Origin: Pelargonium tetragonum
Taxonomy: Eukaryota > Streptophyta > Magnoliopsida > Geraniales > Geraniaceae
Assembly: GCA_036897445.1 (NCBI GenBank)
Contig: JAYMTL010000031.1
Coordinates: 62,001 to 126,000, forward strand
Reading direction: 5' to 3'
DNA: 64,000 nucleotides
Below the pieces are notes generated by a model. The model had not been told where the DNA came from. It was given only the letters and a program-made list of their open reading frames with translations, and did not search any database. The translations under genes were made by a program, and so were the position numbers. Below are positions 1 through 13,300 of this stretch, piece after piece (within the stretch, counting starts at the first letter, position 1; each line of letters starts with the position of its first letter).

Positions 1-1376
1 TAAAATTTGCTTCTAGTCTTGCAAATTCCCATCTCCCGCTTTTCTTTAATACCTAGACTGGGAATATACTATGTTTTATACAAGACTAACTAAAGATTTT
101 TCACTTTTTATATTTACTAATGTAAGAGATAAATACTGGAAATTGACTTTTTATAAAATGCTCTCCAATGTAAAGTTATCCCTATTCCATGTAAATAACT
201 CCTTTTTTAATAAGTTAGCAACTAAAGTGGCTCCTATTGCCTCGAACTCGTTTAAGAATCGGGTATTTCAGGGTGTTTGATATATGACTAAGCGGATAGT
301 GTACTTCGTTTTTCGTTTACCGGGGTTTCTTGTTTTAAAGTTACCAATTAAGTACTGGACCCAGGCTCGAGTTTATAACAGTTTTATAGCAGTACAACTT
401 CATTTTGGGACCACTGTAAACCATTAATTCAAAATATTAGTATAGAAAGAAAGGCAATCTACTCTGGATTCCCGATTATTATGTTATTTGTATACAGAAA
501 GACATATAATAATAGAAATTTCTCACATCCTTTTGGAACCGGGGTTAGGTAGAAGGGCTCCCTTGAGACGGCACAGGTTATACGAAACTCTGTTTAATAA
601 AAAAATTTCCCGAAACTAAATAGTGGACTGGGTCAACTAAGCTAAGTGAACACTTATACTAAGACTAAATAAAAATTTAATTAATAGTTTAAACAGAAGT
701 AAAGGACACTGCAGAATTCAAAACTATCTTCTATTAATAGCGCTTGGAATCCGTGCATATGCCAAAGGTATTCCCAACACAGCATCTAGAGCCAGCCTCT
801 CAACTTTTCAATATTTGAAGCAAGTTTTCTCGGGGAAAGTTGCCGGGCTATGGTGTCGTATATACTTACGCTATACTATAACGAAAAAGAGGATTTGCAT
901 GATTTACTAAATTTATAAATGAATCGACATATTTGATACTAAAAGCCTTCTTTGTGGAGTAGTTTAACTGGGCTTTAAGTTATAAGTACTTAGTTATATT
1001 AAAGAAAGATCCAGGTAATTACAAGAAAGTAAAATAAAGTGATAGTGAGTTCTTACTTTTAATTCCGCATTTTTTGATATTTAATACGGGGTTGCCCTAG
1101 AACTTGTTTAGTATACTGGACCTTCTTATCACCTTGAAAGACCTTTTTTTAATCTTAAAAAAACTTGTAACTCATTTAACTTCCCACTGTATTGAGAATT
1201 ATATAAGGGATACTTATGTGTGTGAATTAAACTCAAAAAACTTACTTCATATTTGATTGAAGAACCGCTTTTATACTATGTAAATTATCTATGTAATGTT
1301 TAAAAAAGAAATAGAACTTCTTTAATTTCTACCAGTTTTTGTACAAGTATACAAGAAAGGAAGCTTCTTTATTTTG
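1..1376. other. gene-free AT-rich sequence
   Basis: No gene is recognised here. The longest ATG-started frame is 69 codons (71-280, +). Its peptide is rich in Phe, Lys and Asn, shows no motif I know, and is the size expected by chance at this base composition. Stop codons are dense in all frames. I see no rRNA core sequence, tRNA arm or long repeat. Confidence 0.6.
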
Positions 1377-1443
1377 AGGTGTATAGCTCATGGTAGAGCA
1401 CCGGATTTTTAACTGAATGGCCGTAGGTTCAAGTTGCAAACCC
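1377..1443 (+). pseudogene. trnK(TTT)-like sequence, degenerate
   Basis: The 5' part matches the plant mitochondrial tRNA-Lys pattern: acceptor AGGTGTA, then TA, a D-stem GCTC/GAGC and a D-loop two to three bases shorter than usual. The anticodon loop reads TTTTTAA with a central TTT, and the T-arm opening GTAGG-TTCAAGT follows. The anticodon stem (CCGGA against CTGAA) does not pair. The T-stem and the acceptor 3' strand after TTCAAGT are unrecognisable. I read it as a decayed tRNA-Lys copy. It resembles the copies at 28891, 50666 and 52800, which also keep the 5' half best. Confidence 0.5.
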
Positions 1444-1447
1444 TTTG

Positions 1448-2921
1448 TATAAAGCTGTAAAATTCACGAGATTTTTGAGAACTTTAGATTTACTTATATA
1501 GAAATATCTTTAGCTCATCCTTTGCAATTTTAGACTAAAAGCAAATGAAGAAAAAGGGGAGTCTATAAAATAAAAGAAATAATATACTCAACAGCTTATA
1601 CAGGAAATTGAGGTTGAATTTAATATATTTGTAGTGCTTCATTTAATGGTTAATTTGGATGACCCTCCCGTTTTTAACTATAATCAACTCAGTGATATTA
1701 AATTCTAACTCGTCTGCTTTTACTACAATTTTGGTTATCGACTACAATGGAAGTCCCTTTTACCATCTGATTGTCTTATTGAATTAATTGTTAGCACGTA
1801 AACGTAATATTCGAGTAAATTAGAAGTACCCCTGTAAAACTTTGTCACAGATCGTGCCCTCTGTATGCAGTAACACTATATATATCACGTACCCTCCCAC
1901 ACAGCCAAGCTTGTTAGAATATGCTGTATTCAGTTCTTTATCCGGGCTAAATTCCTTTTTATCGATTTAAATTCCCGGAGTTTCTCTGTATTGTTAGATA
2001 ATAAAGATTTTAGGATACGGAGAGAAAGGTCGTGCTCTCAAATGAAAATTTACCTACTAAACTACTTAAATTTTTTTCTGGACCCTCTCGAATGAATATA
2101 GTAGACACCCCCTTTCTTACTTTATACGCGGTAATAATAAGAGAATAATTATAGCGTCTTCTGCAGCATACTAGTAAGGTGTTGAGCACTGGCAACTAGA
2201 GAATTGCCAAACAAAGTTTTTAATCTTGATCAGTGAAAATAATGGAGAGATGTTAGTCGTTTACAATATGATCTTATATCAGACAAAGCTCTTAAGGGAT
2301 TTCAAGTAGGATTGAAGGCTAGCATGTTCTTGTCAGCTAGGACAGAGGAGAGAACTAAGAATAGCATTTATACCTATAAAACTTCTAATTATTAGTATCA
2401 GCTTTCTTATGTCATAGGTTGCCTACTTGAGTCTATTTGCGTATACCGAAGTAAATGGATCTCCTGTTTAGTACTTATTATTTATTACCGGATTCTGGGT
2501 TTGCAAAAAGAGTTTTATATCTAGTTCTTGTAACCTTACCTGATCGTTAATTACATTACCTTATATTATAGGGTATCCCTAGAGGTTCCTTGGGTTTTCT
2601 ACTTCTTTTTTTGAATATATGAGCTTCTACTGAATAAAATACTTGTGCCTTTCTTTATCTCTTTTTATTAGCTAGCTGGAATTGTAATTGTTAGAACAAT
2701 ATAAATTTGATTCTATCCTAGGCTCGAAATCAGAAATCCAAATCGTCCTTGTAAAATCCTCTCCACTTTAGTTATACTTCAAGTATGGTTATAGGTACTT
2801 CATAGTTCTATACTTCACTTCAAATCTTTCCTTGTACTTTTGATGCTTACCCTTTTTTACTATATAAACAAATAGATCATCCCGATTTGCAATGTAGTTT
2901 ATTAGAAGCATTTATGATCTT
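1448..2921. other. gene-free AT-rich sequence
   Basis: No coding or RNA gene is recognised. The 61-codon minus-strand frame at 2010-2195 has no family resemblance. The only notable element is a copy of the dispersed 15-base motif at 2547-2561, listed separately. Confidence 0.55.
2547..2561 (-). repeat. dispersed 15-mer, exact copy
   Basis: Exact AGGTAATGTAATTAA on the minus strand. Other copies are at 16599, 18516 (one mismatch), 24198 (one mismatch), 32871 and 35505 on the plus strand, and at 34756, 43263, 50762 and 59990 on the minus strand. Flanking bases are not conserved between copies, so the core itself seems to be the unit. Function unknown. Confidence 0.75.
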
Positions 2922-2992
2922 TAGAGTATATCCAAGTGGTAAAGCACAAGTTACTAGAGTTGGCATGCAAAGGTTCAAGCCGGGTCCTCTTT
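2922..2992 (+). pseudogene. trnQ-like sequence, degenerate
   Basis: Resembles plant mitochondrial tRNA-Gln: GAGTATA acceptor, CCAAGTGGTAAAGC D-arm, and the GGCATGCAAAGGTTCAA variable and T-arm segment. The anticodon stem pairs poorly (CAAGT/GTTGG). Counted strictly, the anticodon position reads CTA rather than TTG. The T-stem 3' side and the acceptor 3' side do not pair with their partners. A related copy at 7320 shares the D-arm and the GGCATGCAAAGG segment, and one at 45386 keeps the 3' half. Most likely a relic. Confidence 0.5.
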
Positions 2993-4004
2993 TCTATTTA
3001 AATTTTAGAGAGTTTGTTATTATTATCGCATTTACTTGATCCTGGAGAATGCATTCTCATCTAAAAAATTCTACTTAAGCTTAGTGCTTTTTTTATAAAT
3101 TACTACAATGACTTAATTTCGTAAAGTTGCACCCACGAGACCCATAAGTATTCGGATTCGGGCTTATCACTAATAAAACACTCCCCCCTTTTTTTGTAAA
3201 CTAAGTCAAACTTGATACCAAAGCTATAGCTAGCCTGTATCCAAAACCATACCACGACACATATTTCTTATTTTTAAAAAATAAGGAAATGAGTCCCGAG
3301 TAGACTCACGAATTCTGAGTTCCCTTAATACTATATAAAAATGCTATACTTGTAAAGTACACTGTAACTCATGTCATGGAGAAAGATTTAACATTATACC
3401 AGTAACTAACTCCGCTTCAGTAGGACCGAAGGTAGCTCCTTTTTTTCTGAGTTTTATCTATGAACCGTACGAGCACATATTTTAAGTGATTCTGAATTCT
3501 CCTTGTTACTACTAATTAAGAGCTTTTTAGCTTGTAGTGTACTTCTAGTTTTGATACTTTGGACTAGGCTAGGTAATTGAGTAGTAACTAGTAAAAGGGT
3601 ATTGAACTGTTTAGCGAGGAAAGCTCATTAAAAATTAAGGGGAAGTTTGACAAAAAAAAATAGAAAGAGCCCTTAACTTCTAATATCGTATATAAGCAAG
3701 GGTACGTCAAATTTACATCTCTTCGTACTTTCTCTTAGATAATGTTCATAAGTAGCATCATAAACTCTTACTCGTAGTAGGTTTTACTGTATATTCTGGG
3801 TGCAAATATGCATATTCTTTTTATTGCTACAGTTCTGTTCTATCTAGCTCCATGCTTTATGTAGCATCCCGTTTTACCTTGAAAAATTTCTAGACAGAAG
3901 TATAGAATATTAGCTCAACTCGGGGGTCTCTAGATTCCTTACGAATAGTTTATCCTTGGATCTACTTTTATTGTTATCTAACTTTATTTCATAATGGAAA
4001 TTGA
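2993..4004. other. gene-free sequence with a short hairpin
   Basis: No gene is recognised. An imperfect inverted repeat at about 3262-3291 (ATTTCTTATTTTT against AAAAAATAAGGAAAT, one bulge) could form an AT-rich hairpin. Confidence 0.5.
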
Positions 4005-4070
4005 CTTGGCAGAGGTTCGAGTTAAGTTATCAAGAATGTCGTCGGTTCAAATCCGGCTTCTACTTTAGAT
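4005..4070 (+). pseudogene. tRNA 3'-half-like sequence
   Basis: The segment AATGTCGTCGGTTCAAATCC followed by GGC forms a complete T-arm: stem GTCGG/CCGGC with one G-T pair and loop TTCAAAT. About seven bases follow where an acceptor 3' strand would lie. It resembles the 3' half of organellar tRNA-Trp or tRNA-Pro, but the upstream D and anticodon arms cannot be folded with confidence. A shorter TTCGAGT-like segment lies just upstream. The isotype cannot be assigned. Confidence 0.4.
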
Positions 4071-7000
4071 CGAAGCAGGGAGTTCTCTTTAACCCTTGAG
4101 TTGAGCAAACCTTATTGTAGATTGTATAGAATATGATATCAAATAATAAGAGTTTTAGATATTCCTCCTTAACGAATACGAAGTGGTAAGCATGTTAAAG
4201 CTAATTTGATAAGCTGCTACTCTGTATTCTTAGTCTTATAAAAAACCTAACCAAACTTTTTGCACTATAGATAGGTACCAGGGTATCGTTCGTTGTATTT
4301 GATATACTTTTAGTAATAAGAATTATATAGGCCAGGTCCCTTTTATTGATATAGCTTGTGTTCTAAGAAATGCATAGTCTGCTAGGGCGAAGGACCTCGG
4401 TGGTAGGCGTGCTTAATAGGTTTATAAAAATGAAGTTATTAACTGCATACAATAAGTGTGTTCTATAAAACTCGTATACGAAATCTTTTAACTCCATTTA
4501 TTAAAGAGTGTTCAGTTCAGTAAGATAAGCTAAGCTTTGAGTTATTGCACGTCGCGTTCAAGAGGGAATACCCTTAATTACTTCATTTAGAACCAGATTG
4601 AGGTCCCTCCGAAAATTTCTCAAAAGTTAATTTAATTGTAAAACCCCTTTTCTACCCTCTTATGCGTTATATTACTTATCAAGCTTAGCTCTTCAAATTC
4701 TTCTGGTATAACAGGGTATAGAAATGCAGCCGAAGCAGAATTTGCAAATAAATTACAGTTGCCCAAGTAAGGTTTCTGTTCTTACTGAATATTCTATTCT
4801 TAGAAGCTCAAATGTAGTAGACAACTGAATTACTCCCCTTTTTTATTTTCATTTCAGGCTAGTAAAGCTTTGGCTGAGAAAAAAGATATATTAACAAAGG
4901 ATTTTTATTCATTTATAGGGGAACAAGGCCCCAAAATTCATTTTAAAGTTCATTTTTAATGCGGTTTACTTTTATTTCAATAAGTTTACATTGATCTTTG
5001 CTCAACTCCAAGATCTATACACCCAAAAAAGAGGCTATCCCTAATAGTAATAGTAAGCTTGGGGTATTGTTAAGAAAGCGAGGATTTATTAGATTTTAGT
5101 AGTTTTATTTTATAGACTTTTCTAAGAAAAAAAGAATGAACAATATAAACTTCTATTCTATCTCTTGCAACAAGAGAAATTCCTACGCAAAATTTATATA
5201 CTCCTAGGAGAAGAGAAGCCTGATAGGATAGGTATAATTAAGCAGGTTTTCCTAGTCTAACGCAGTAGCACATTAAGGGGTTAAGGTTTTCTATTTACAA
5301 GACCTCGTTTATTTTAAGAATCCATACTTTACTGAGTTATCAAGCTTTTATATCAATGATACCCCGATACAAAAAGATAAGTAGGCATAAAAAATGATTA
5401 GGAAGTCAAACAAATTCTACATTTATAGAATAAGTCGCGTATTGCTAACGTAAATTTACACACTAAACTAGTATCGCAGAAGCCAAATAGAAAGAAAATG
5501 ATACATATGCTCTATAAAGCCTTGCGCAGAGATGCTTAGAAAAAACGAAGAAGATACTGCCCGCTAAGTTGTCAACATATGAAAGCGGGAATCCCATAGG
5601 AAAGACAAGTGGTTGTTAGAACGGAAAGGAAAGGGATTCCGTTAGTAAATCTGCTCCTACTTAACAAGAAAAGGTACAACTAAAATATAGTGAGATCTCC
5701 TCTTATCAGTAAAAGAGAAGAGAAACTTAATACAGCATGGGTAAGTTAATGTTACCGACTGGAACGTAGAGAAGGAAGTTAATGTATTAAATAGTTATAG
5801 ATAGTACCTACTTACATGCTATAACCGACAAAAAACCTTAACTTGAGTTCTATACCGAAATGCATTGCTTTAGCTTCAGTTCTTTATACTCCAAAACTTC
5901 TTACTATCCGAAGAAACCTAGAAAACACATGAGTTCAAGTCCCATAGTATAGTAAGACAACAGCTCCCTTACCTTACTAGGAGAGACCCTATACTCTCTA
6001 AAAGAAAGACTAGGGTGAGAGAAGGTTCTAATCCCAGAACACTTATAAGACTAAGAAAGATATATCTATCTTTTATAGAGAATCCCTTAAATAAAAAACC
6101 GACGAATAATTAGATAATGAATGAACGTGTTATTGTGATACGAAGCTTGGGATATAGCCGGTTGGTAGACAACAGGTGATGCCCTTCCTCGTTGCTCAAG
6201 TCCCCTTATTATGAGACTGTCAGGACTGGGATTTTAAAACAAACTTAGATCTTTCTCTAGCTGGAAACATAAGAAACCAACTCCTAGAGTAATAAACGCC
6301 CAATAAGTGCATAAGTGTGGCGTTTCGAAAGACTAGCTTAGGAAGGATTCGGGTAATCAATCCCATAACCGAAGAGATGCGCAAAGGGCTCATTTAGTAA
6401 GAAAGGCGAGCAGGACCGGACTTAACTAGATAGCCTAGGAGCTTCGGGAGAGACAGTTGAAAACGAAATGACTTATGTATGAAAGAACGCCCCCGTATTA
6501 GCACTAAGTAGAAGCTTATGCATACCTATATGACTGAGTAGCAATCTGTTTTTATTTGCGAGTTATACGTTATACAATAAATTCAAAAAAATGGAAAAAT
6601 AGAAAATCGGTTTATAGTGTAGCGACTAAATAACTTCGAGTTAACGACCCCCCCTGTTATTAAGAGTTTTTTGTATTCTGTGCAATAGACTTATACTAAT
6701 AATTAGATAGGTTAGAGTTATAGCAATCCTATAACTTTCTATCCAAATTCCAGGCATCTATATCCAATCTCCTGGAGTATCTCGAGTATTGCAAGACATC
6801 CAATTAGAGTATAAAACTGGGCTTCTAATGTGACTAACCAAGGAAATAAAGAGAGCTTCCGTGCGGAAAGGCTTCCTACTATTCCCACACTAACTACTAC
6901 AGCAGAGAGTGAATACCAAAAATGAAGGTAAACACCTTCTTTGTTTCATTTGTTTTTTTTTAAAGCAACAAACTACTTTTTTTGTGCAGCATGAGTGTAT

Positions 7001-7319
7001 ACGGGGAAGCTCGTGTGAACCCCTGTATAAATTCTAGAGAATAAAGTGAATAATATCTAATAAATAATTATGTTCTAACTAAAAGGAGAAGATTGTAGAG
7101 AACCGGATATATAAGCTGGTCATGATTATTCTTTAGGTTTTGTTGTAAGGGAAGCTTGCTTTGAGAAATGTGCTTTTTTATATTCTTTACTCACCCCTGT
7201 GGGGCAAGGTATAAAGGTGCGTGTTCGTAGGTACTCCTTTTTTTGCAATTTCCTTGATCAGTAAATCATTTATATACAAATAGAAATAGATCATTATCGT
7301 TCTAGGAGTTTTTTAGGTG
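4071..7319. other. gene-free AT-rich sequence
   Basis: No protein or RNA gene is supported. Near 6149-6212 a run GGGATATAGCCGGTTGGTAGAC resembles the 5' arm of a tRNA, and a weak TTGCTCAAGTCCCC T-arm follows. There is no foldable anticodon arm between them, so I do not call it. Short words of the GGGATTCC/GGAATCC type recur often, as in most of the window. Confidence 0.5.
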
Positions 7320-7391
7320 GAGAGTATAGCCAAGTGGTAAAGCAAACTTTTATTCAGATAATAGGCATGCAAAGGGTTTGAGCTTCATTGC
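7320..7391 (+). pseudogene. trnQ-like sequence, second degenerate copy
   Basis: AGAGTATAGCCAAGTGGTAA matches the tRNA-Gln 5' half better than the copy at 2922 does. GGCATGCAAAGG follows at the expected place. The anticodon segment between them is several bases too long and does not form a standard 5+7+5 arm. The T-loop has an extra G (GGGTTTGAGC), and no pairing acceptor 3' strand is visible. A relic with a preserved 5' half. Confidence 0.5.
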
Positions 7392-10300
7392 AGTACAAAC
7401 CCGAGACTAAAAGAATCTACAATTATTATAAAGCGGGTGGACCTTGTAACTAAAACCAAAGAAAACACTTTAAGAACTCTATTTTTAATTCGTTGATTAT
7501 TAGTCATGAGCTTGAGAAAGATTTCGTCATCCGGTTCTAAACTTACTGAGTATGGGTACCCTTTGCTTTTTCTGCACCTTTAATCTAAACTACTAATCCT
7601 GAGATTAGCCTGTGAGAGAGAGGTCTTATACTTGTGTCCTTGCTAATAAATACAAGTTACCGCATCCATTTTAGTTAGAATTCCTTATTTCTCTTGTTAG
7701 GATACTTTTTACCGCTAATCTAAGAATTTACTTAAGTCTTATATTTTTCTATTTTATATATGATAGGACTTCCCACGCAAACCCGGTGCCTGATTCCTAT
7801 CAGAAAGCTTGAATAATTTATCCTCTTTTTGTATTCTAATTCTAATAGACTTAAAGTTAAATAATCCCTTGTCAATCTGGGTTCAAGACTTTTATCCGGA
7901 ATTCCTACTATTATTATATTAAAAAAGGGGCATAACTTTTGATCCTGTAAGAAATAGCTCGCACTATACCTGGATAGCTATATTGAAACTTTTTTTACTC
8001 CAACTTTCACGGATAAGTTTCCTACTTTAAACCCATACATAAAGACATTAAAGTAAGCATAATACAGAGTTAACTTAACTTCGTTACCTTTTTCATAATC
8101 TGACCCAACTCAGTTATTTCTAAGAAATGGGTTTTTTTATCCTATAAGCGGATATCTATTAAACATATTTCAGATCAAGGAAAGTAGAGGTTTTTAATCC
8201 CAGATTATTCTTCAATTTGTAATTTAGCGGCGTATTCCTTCAGAGTAAATAAAAACCATAATTGATTTAACTAAGGTTTAGATTTAATAATAGTTAAACT
8301 AAACTCAAAGGTAAAGTTGCAGTGGTATCTCTCTGTCTCTCGACTCGTTAATCATTTATAAACATTAGCCAGGCCCGTGACTCTCAGACCAGTTTGTATG
8401 AGCCCTAGAACAAGAAAATAACAAGATTTCCTAAGTAGCCTTGCAATTTTCTCTTTATTATCTCTTCGGATCCAATCAAAATTCTTTTTCATTTTGCACT
8501 TCACCAGGCTTCCTTTAGGTTAGGAGAAGATTCCCTAAAAAGTTTCAAAAGTTGTATAAATTATACCGACTGGTTAAATTAAACTCTTAATACTTTATCT
8601 TTTAACAAACCTGCTTAGCTACACCCTTAGATTCTTATCAAACACTTTATAAAATTATAAAAGGAACCCCTTGTCTATTCTATTGCTCTTTATTCATTCT
8701 TATTACTGTTTACTCTTACCACTAGGATATATTCAGCTCAGGAGCCTTACAGCAACGCAGAGAATCGTTTTGATGAAGAAGACAGAAGTACTTTAGCAGA
8801 GTCCCTATTCTCCTTATCTTTCTTTTTTAATAGAGGCATTTTTTTTAGTAGAAGAAAGATATAATATAAAGGATGCCTTATTCCTCTAGTTTTCTTGTGA
8901 GGACACATACCTAAAGCCTTAGTAAGTGTCTCATTTCTCTTATTCTGCTATTCCTCCATTCCCTTACTCGAATAGAGCAGCTCTTGTTTTCAAAGAGTCT
9001 TAGTATGATCCGGCATTCTATTTTGTTAGTGGTTAAATCAAAGCACTCTATTCTTCTAACCAATTCTAAAAAGCCTGGGGTTCTTGAGAACCACACGAAA
9101 GAAGAGCAATTGGCAATACCCTTTTGGCACCCCTCCGTCTTGGCTCGTAGTCTAATTCAACTATATTAGTAAAAGCAAATAAGCAATTCAAAAATAGGTT
9201 CCAACTACTATAGCAAGTTTCTGGAAATAATACTTCAAAAAAGTTGTTTAAAATCTAATGTTAGAGTCGGTTAGAATTCCATATCTTTAAAGTCTCATTC
9301 ATATAAGAACAAAAAATGACTCCATATCCCAAACCACTTTTTTTATTACTTTTGCAAAGGTTACGTTAGTCCAACTTGAATTATCCGATCCGTTAGATCC
9401 TATATCATAATTGACAAGTATAGGATGCCAAAGTACTTACTTTCTCAGTTCAAGAAATTACCTAAACCCAGTAAGTTTATTAAATATCTTGCCGTCAAAT
9501 ATCAATTACCCATAAAGTTTACCCATTTGTTCGCGGCGGAGCTTACTATAAGAGCCTAGAATCACAGGGTTATATTATTACTATAAGCAAGCACATAGAA
9601 GAGTATAAGCATGTACCAAGATTTTTTCCGCGTGCTATAACGCAATAGAAGGGCCTCTTTATGCCCTCTTTTATTCATACATTCTTCTACTCTCTTTAGT
9701 ATATAAATTGAATATTTAATACCTCTAAAATTTTGTATCAAGGTATTGAAGATAGATGTAAGAGAGTTTTACAATTCAGAATTCTTAGGTTATTCTTTTA
9801 ATAACCTGAGTTACACACTTGGGTTTGGCAATAAAAAAAGGAACGGGAATTCTGAATCTGGAATAATTCAAGTCAATTTTATATACCCGCTTAGTTTATT
9901 ACGAGTTTCCGAATCTGTTATCCGAAGCTCAGTAAGGTGTGTACTATGTATCTCTAAGCACTGTTTGATAATCATCTGGAACAAAAACTCCTGCATCTGC
10001 CCCAGCCTTAGGGCCCAACTAGAGTGCTTCATCTTTTGATAGTATCTGAAGCTATTCAATATCCTAAATAAATAGATCTCTAATTTAAACTTTTTGAAAT
10101 AGGAAGTCCCAAAACGGGAGGGGTTTGCCCCTATATTCTACTGATAGAAAGCTTTTTTTTACCTATATAAACAAATAAGTGTTTAAATCAAGGTATGGTA
10201 TATTCCTTAAAATAAGAGGACGGTAGTATAGTTTACTCTTTTCACAACTAGGACTGCAAAACTTTTTCTCTGAGTTTAAATCTAGTTGTTTCCTTATAGT

Positions 10301-13300
10301 TGGATTTGGATATTATTCAAGATATTTTAGAGTATCTTTAAGATTCTCTTTCTAGACCAGGCTTATCTTGGAGTGTTCCCTTCCTTTGTTGTTATATATA
10401 ATATATGATTATCATCCTAAATTTCTAGACGTTTAGTTTCAAACTCACCAAGCTAGATCCTTGATTAAAAGAATAGTTAAAGAAAATGAAACCTTAAAGA
10501 ATTTCCGAAATCTAAGGATTACCTGCGGGGATTCTTCCAATGTACATGGAGTTAGGAAATGGATCTCACTGCTACAGTTTTGCTTTAATTAATATTAAGC
10601 CACAATAAATTTCTAACAGGAATCCCCCAGCTATCTCATTAGGAATTTATTAGAATCAAAGACTGGAGTTGACGGAATCCATAACCTTGAGTTGAGAGTA
10701 GCGTAAGTTTGCGAAAACCCAAGAAGCGTAAACAAGTTTTTGTATTAAACTAGGGTGCTTGGTAGGAAAGTATCCAAGAATCTTTAATTGTACTTTTTAT
10801 TTTTAATTAAGATAATTAAAGCCTCCTCTTATAATTTTTTATTGTTGAATCATAGTATCCTTGACCAGAAAACTCTTAAAATTACCCTCATTTGCTTACA
10901 AACTCTTACAAACTCCTGGATTCTTTTTGGTATATATTATAGTGCCTATTCCTGAAACAGAGCAAGGTTAGTTATAGCTCTGAAGGAAGAGGCATGCATG
11001 TTTCAAAATCTAAAGATTTTGCCTCTGTTTCTGGTTATAAGGCAGTGGAACTACTTGAATAGGGTTCTAGTTTTTACTACAACAGAACAGAGCAAACTAT
11101 GAAATAAGTTCAAGGCTTCCTGTTCGACTTATAAGTAATCCTTTTCGAGTGGATTCATGAAACCTGGTGTATAATATACATAGATAAGAGTTTACTATTA
11201 AGCTGCTATGAGAGCCCCTACTCTCGCAAGTCAATGTGTACAATGCAAATAAAAGAATCGACTACTGAGCTTCAACCTGTTTATAAAACTCATTAAAGTA
11301 AGTCCAAATTAAAAAGTGGTAGAACCCGGTACAAAGAATATTCTTTTTAAACTCCCTGGAATCCTAAAAGCCGCCTTTACCAGAGCTGTAGCTAAATTAT
11401 GAGTCTGTCTTACTAAAATCACCCTTTAGAAGAATACGAGCAGGGGGTTTAGGAATACCCCTCTTTCTTTGTTGAAAGCCCTTATTAATTAATTGATGGA
11501 AAAATGCAATCACTTATATACCTTGATTCGGGGTATTCTTGTTTACCATACAATGCAGTAGAAAAGAGGACTTTATAGGTCTTTTTGAAGTAGTAAAGCA
11601 AGGGTTAGAGATAAGTAAGAATAATCCGTCATCTCAATCAACTAACTTCGTTGACTTAATCGGTGGAGCTCATTTTCCTAATACCAATAGCGCATCCTAT
11701 TAGAACTAGACCTCTTCCTTATAAGCTAGACTAATCTTCATGAATAAAAGAGAAGTACAGAAAAGTTATTGGGGATTCCAGGTAGTGTTAACCAGGGTCT
11801 TACTCTTACAAGAAAAGCGTATCCTTGACTGAACTCTTTCTTGTATAAGGTGTATCTTTTTTAATAGAAACTCTGTATAAGAAAAAGTCGGTTAAACCGG
11901 GATCCTGTAATAGTAGTATACCCTCCAACCCTAACTTCAATTTAGTACACTCTCACCTTTCCTGGCGCAAATCAATGTATTGAATATGAAATTAATAGAG
12001 CTTATTACTTTATACACTTCTTTTTTTTCACTGTCCCCTGCAGTAAAAGAAAATTTCAACTAACTCCTTCAGATAGGTTCTTGCGTACTATTTTACTGAG
12101 TTTTTATCTACTTTATTTCTCATGCGCGAGGTAAGGCCCCGTGTATCGAAAAAGTAGCACTTAATGAAAACTACCATTTACTTTTGAAGGAATTTCTTTT
12201 AAAATAACTGAAAAATCATCCTTTTTTATCCTGTTTTGCAGACCCCGAAAGCTAGGGAAATGGCGAAAGAATAATGTATATATACAACGTACAATCCCTC
12301 TTACGTTTTCCTTTTTGTTCCATAAAAATGAACCAAACAGAGACTGATAGCACAAAAAGAGGACCGACTTAACATGGATCCAATGAACACTTGTATTTCT
12401 TTAAACCCAAGAACTTCATCACATCAAGAGAACACCTTAGACAAAGAGATACTGCGCAAGGGGCTTTTTTCAGAGAATTTTATCTAAATCTTTTTTTCTT
12501 TCTGTCAGTAATCGACGAGCTTCTATTAAAAATGAAAGACTATCCTATTAGATTTGAAGAATAAAATGCGTTTTATATCCTGTTTAGGGTAGAGTGTATT
12601 AAAAGTACTACTCAACATAGAAACAAACTAAACTTAAATAAAAGATTAACTAGGATAGTAACGAAAATGATAGCTAAACCTCACGAGTTTCATAGATAAC
12701 ATCTTTCTTATTTATCTAATTTCAACAGGGCTTTGTCTATACCAACCAAGAATACCACACTTATATCTTATCTTATTACATTGGTCGTCCCTATTTAAAG
12801 GAACAAATATTGAGTGTCAAAAAAATACAAGTGTCAATTGAGACATTCTTTAAGATGGGTTGTATGACCTATGATGATTGTTGTTAATTTAGTACTTGTC
12901 CGTGTAGTAATCCCTTACTAAACTAAAGCTTAGTACTCTTATTATTTACTTTCTTGTTAGAAGCCCCTATAACTATCTTATTGATCACCAGTCTAGTCCC
13001 GTTTACAGATAAAGAACGATCTTCCTCGATTTATATCCTTACTATGAGATATACTTTTGCTATTGATCATATTCATTTAATAATAAGCATAAATAAAGGA
13101 TGTAGATTTGCTACAATTACTCTTCTACAAGGATTGTAAGCATGACTAAGAAATTCCTTTTTTTAAGTATGAGCTCTCTGCCATCTCAGGATTATTGGTA
13201 ACGCTTTGTATGTTTTTTATGGAATTGTTACTCAAACAAATTGATAGGTAAGAGTCACTAACATTACACCCCGGATCCTATAATTACTAATTAAAAATGA

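Noticed and set aside
3463-3477. GAACCGTACGAGC, reverse complement of the end of a group II intron domain V
   Set aside because: The other strand of domain V (GAGC with an AAA bulge) is not within about 35 bases on the minus strand, so only 12 bases match.
6149-6212. tRNA-Leu-like 5' arm GGGATATAGCCGGTTGG
   Set aside because: No anticodon arm could be folded and the T-arm is very weak.
9746-10039. 97-codon open frame
   Set aside because: No family resemblance, overlapped by a minus-strand frame of 63 codons.
10655-10690. GGAGTTGACGGAATCC, similar to the SSU rRNA GGAATTGACGG core
   Set aside because: Only about ten bases agree, and the surrounding rRNA sequence is absent.
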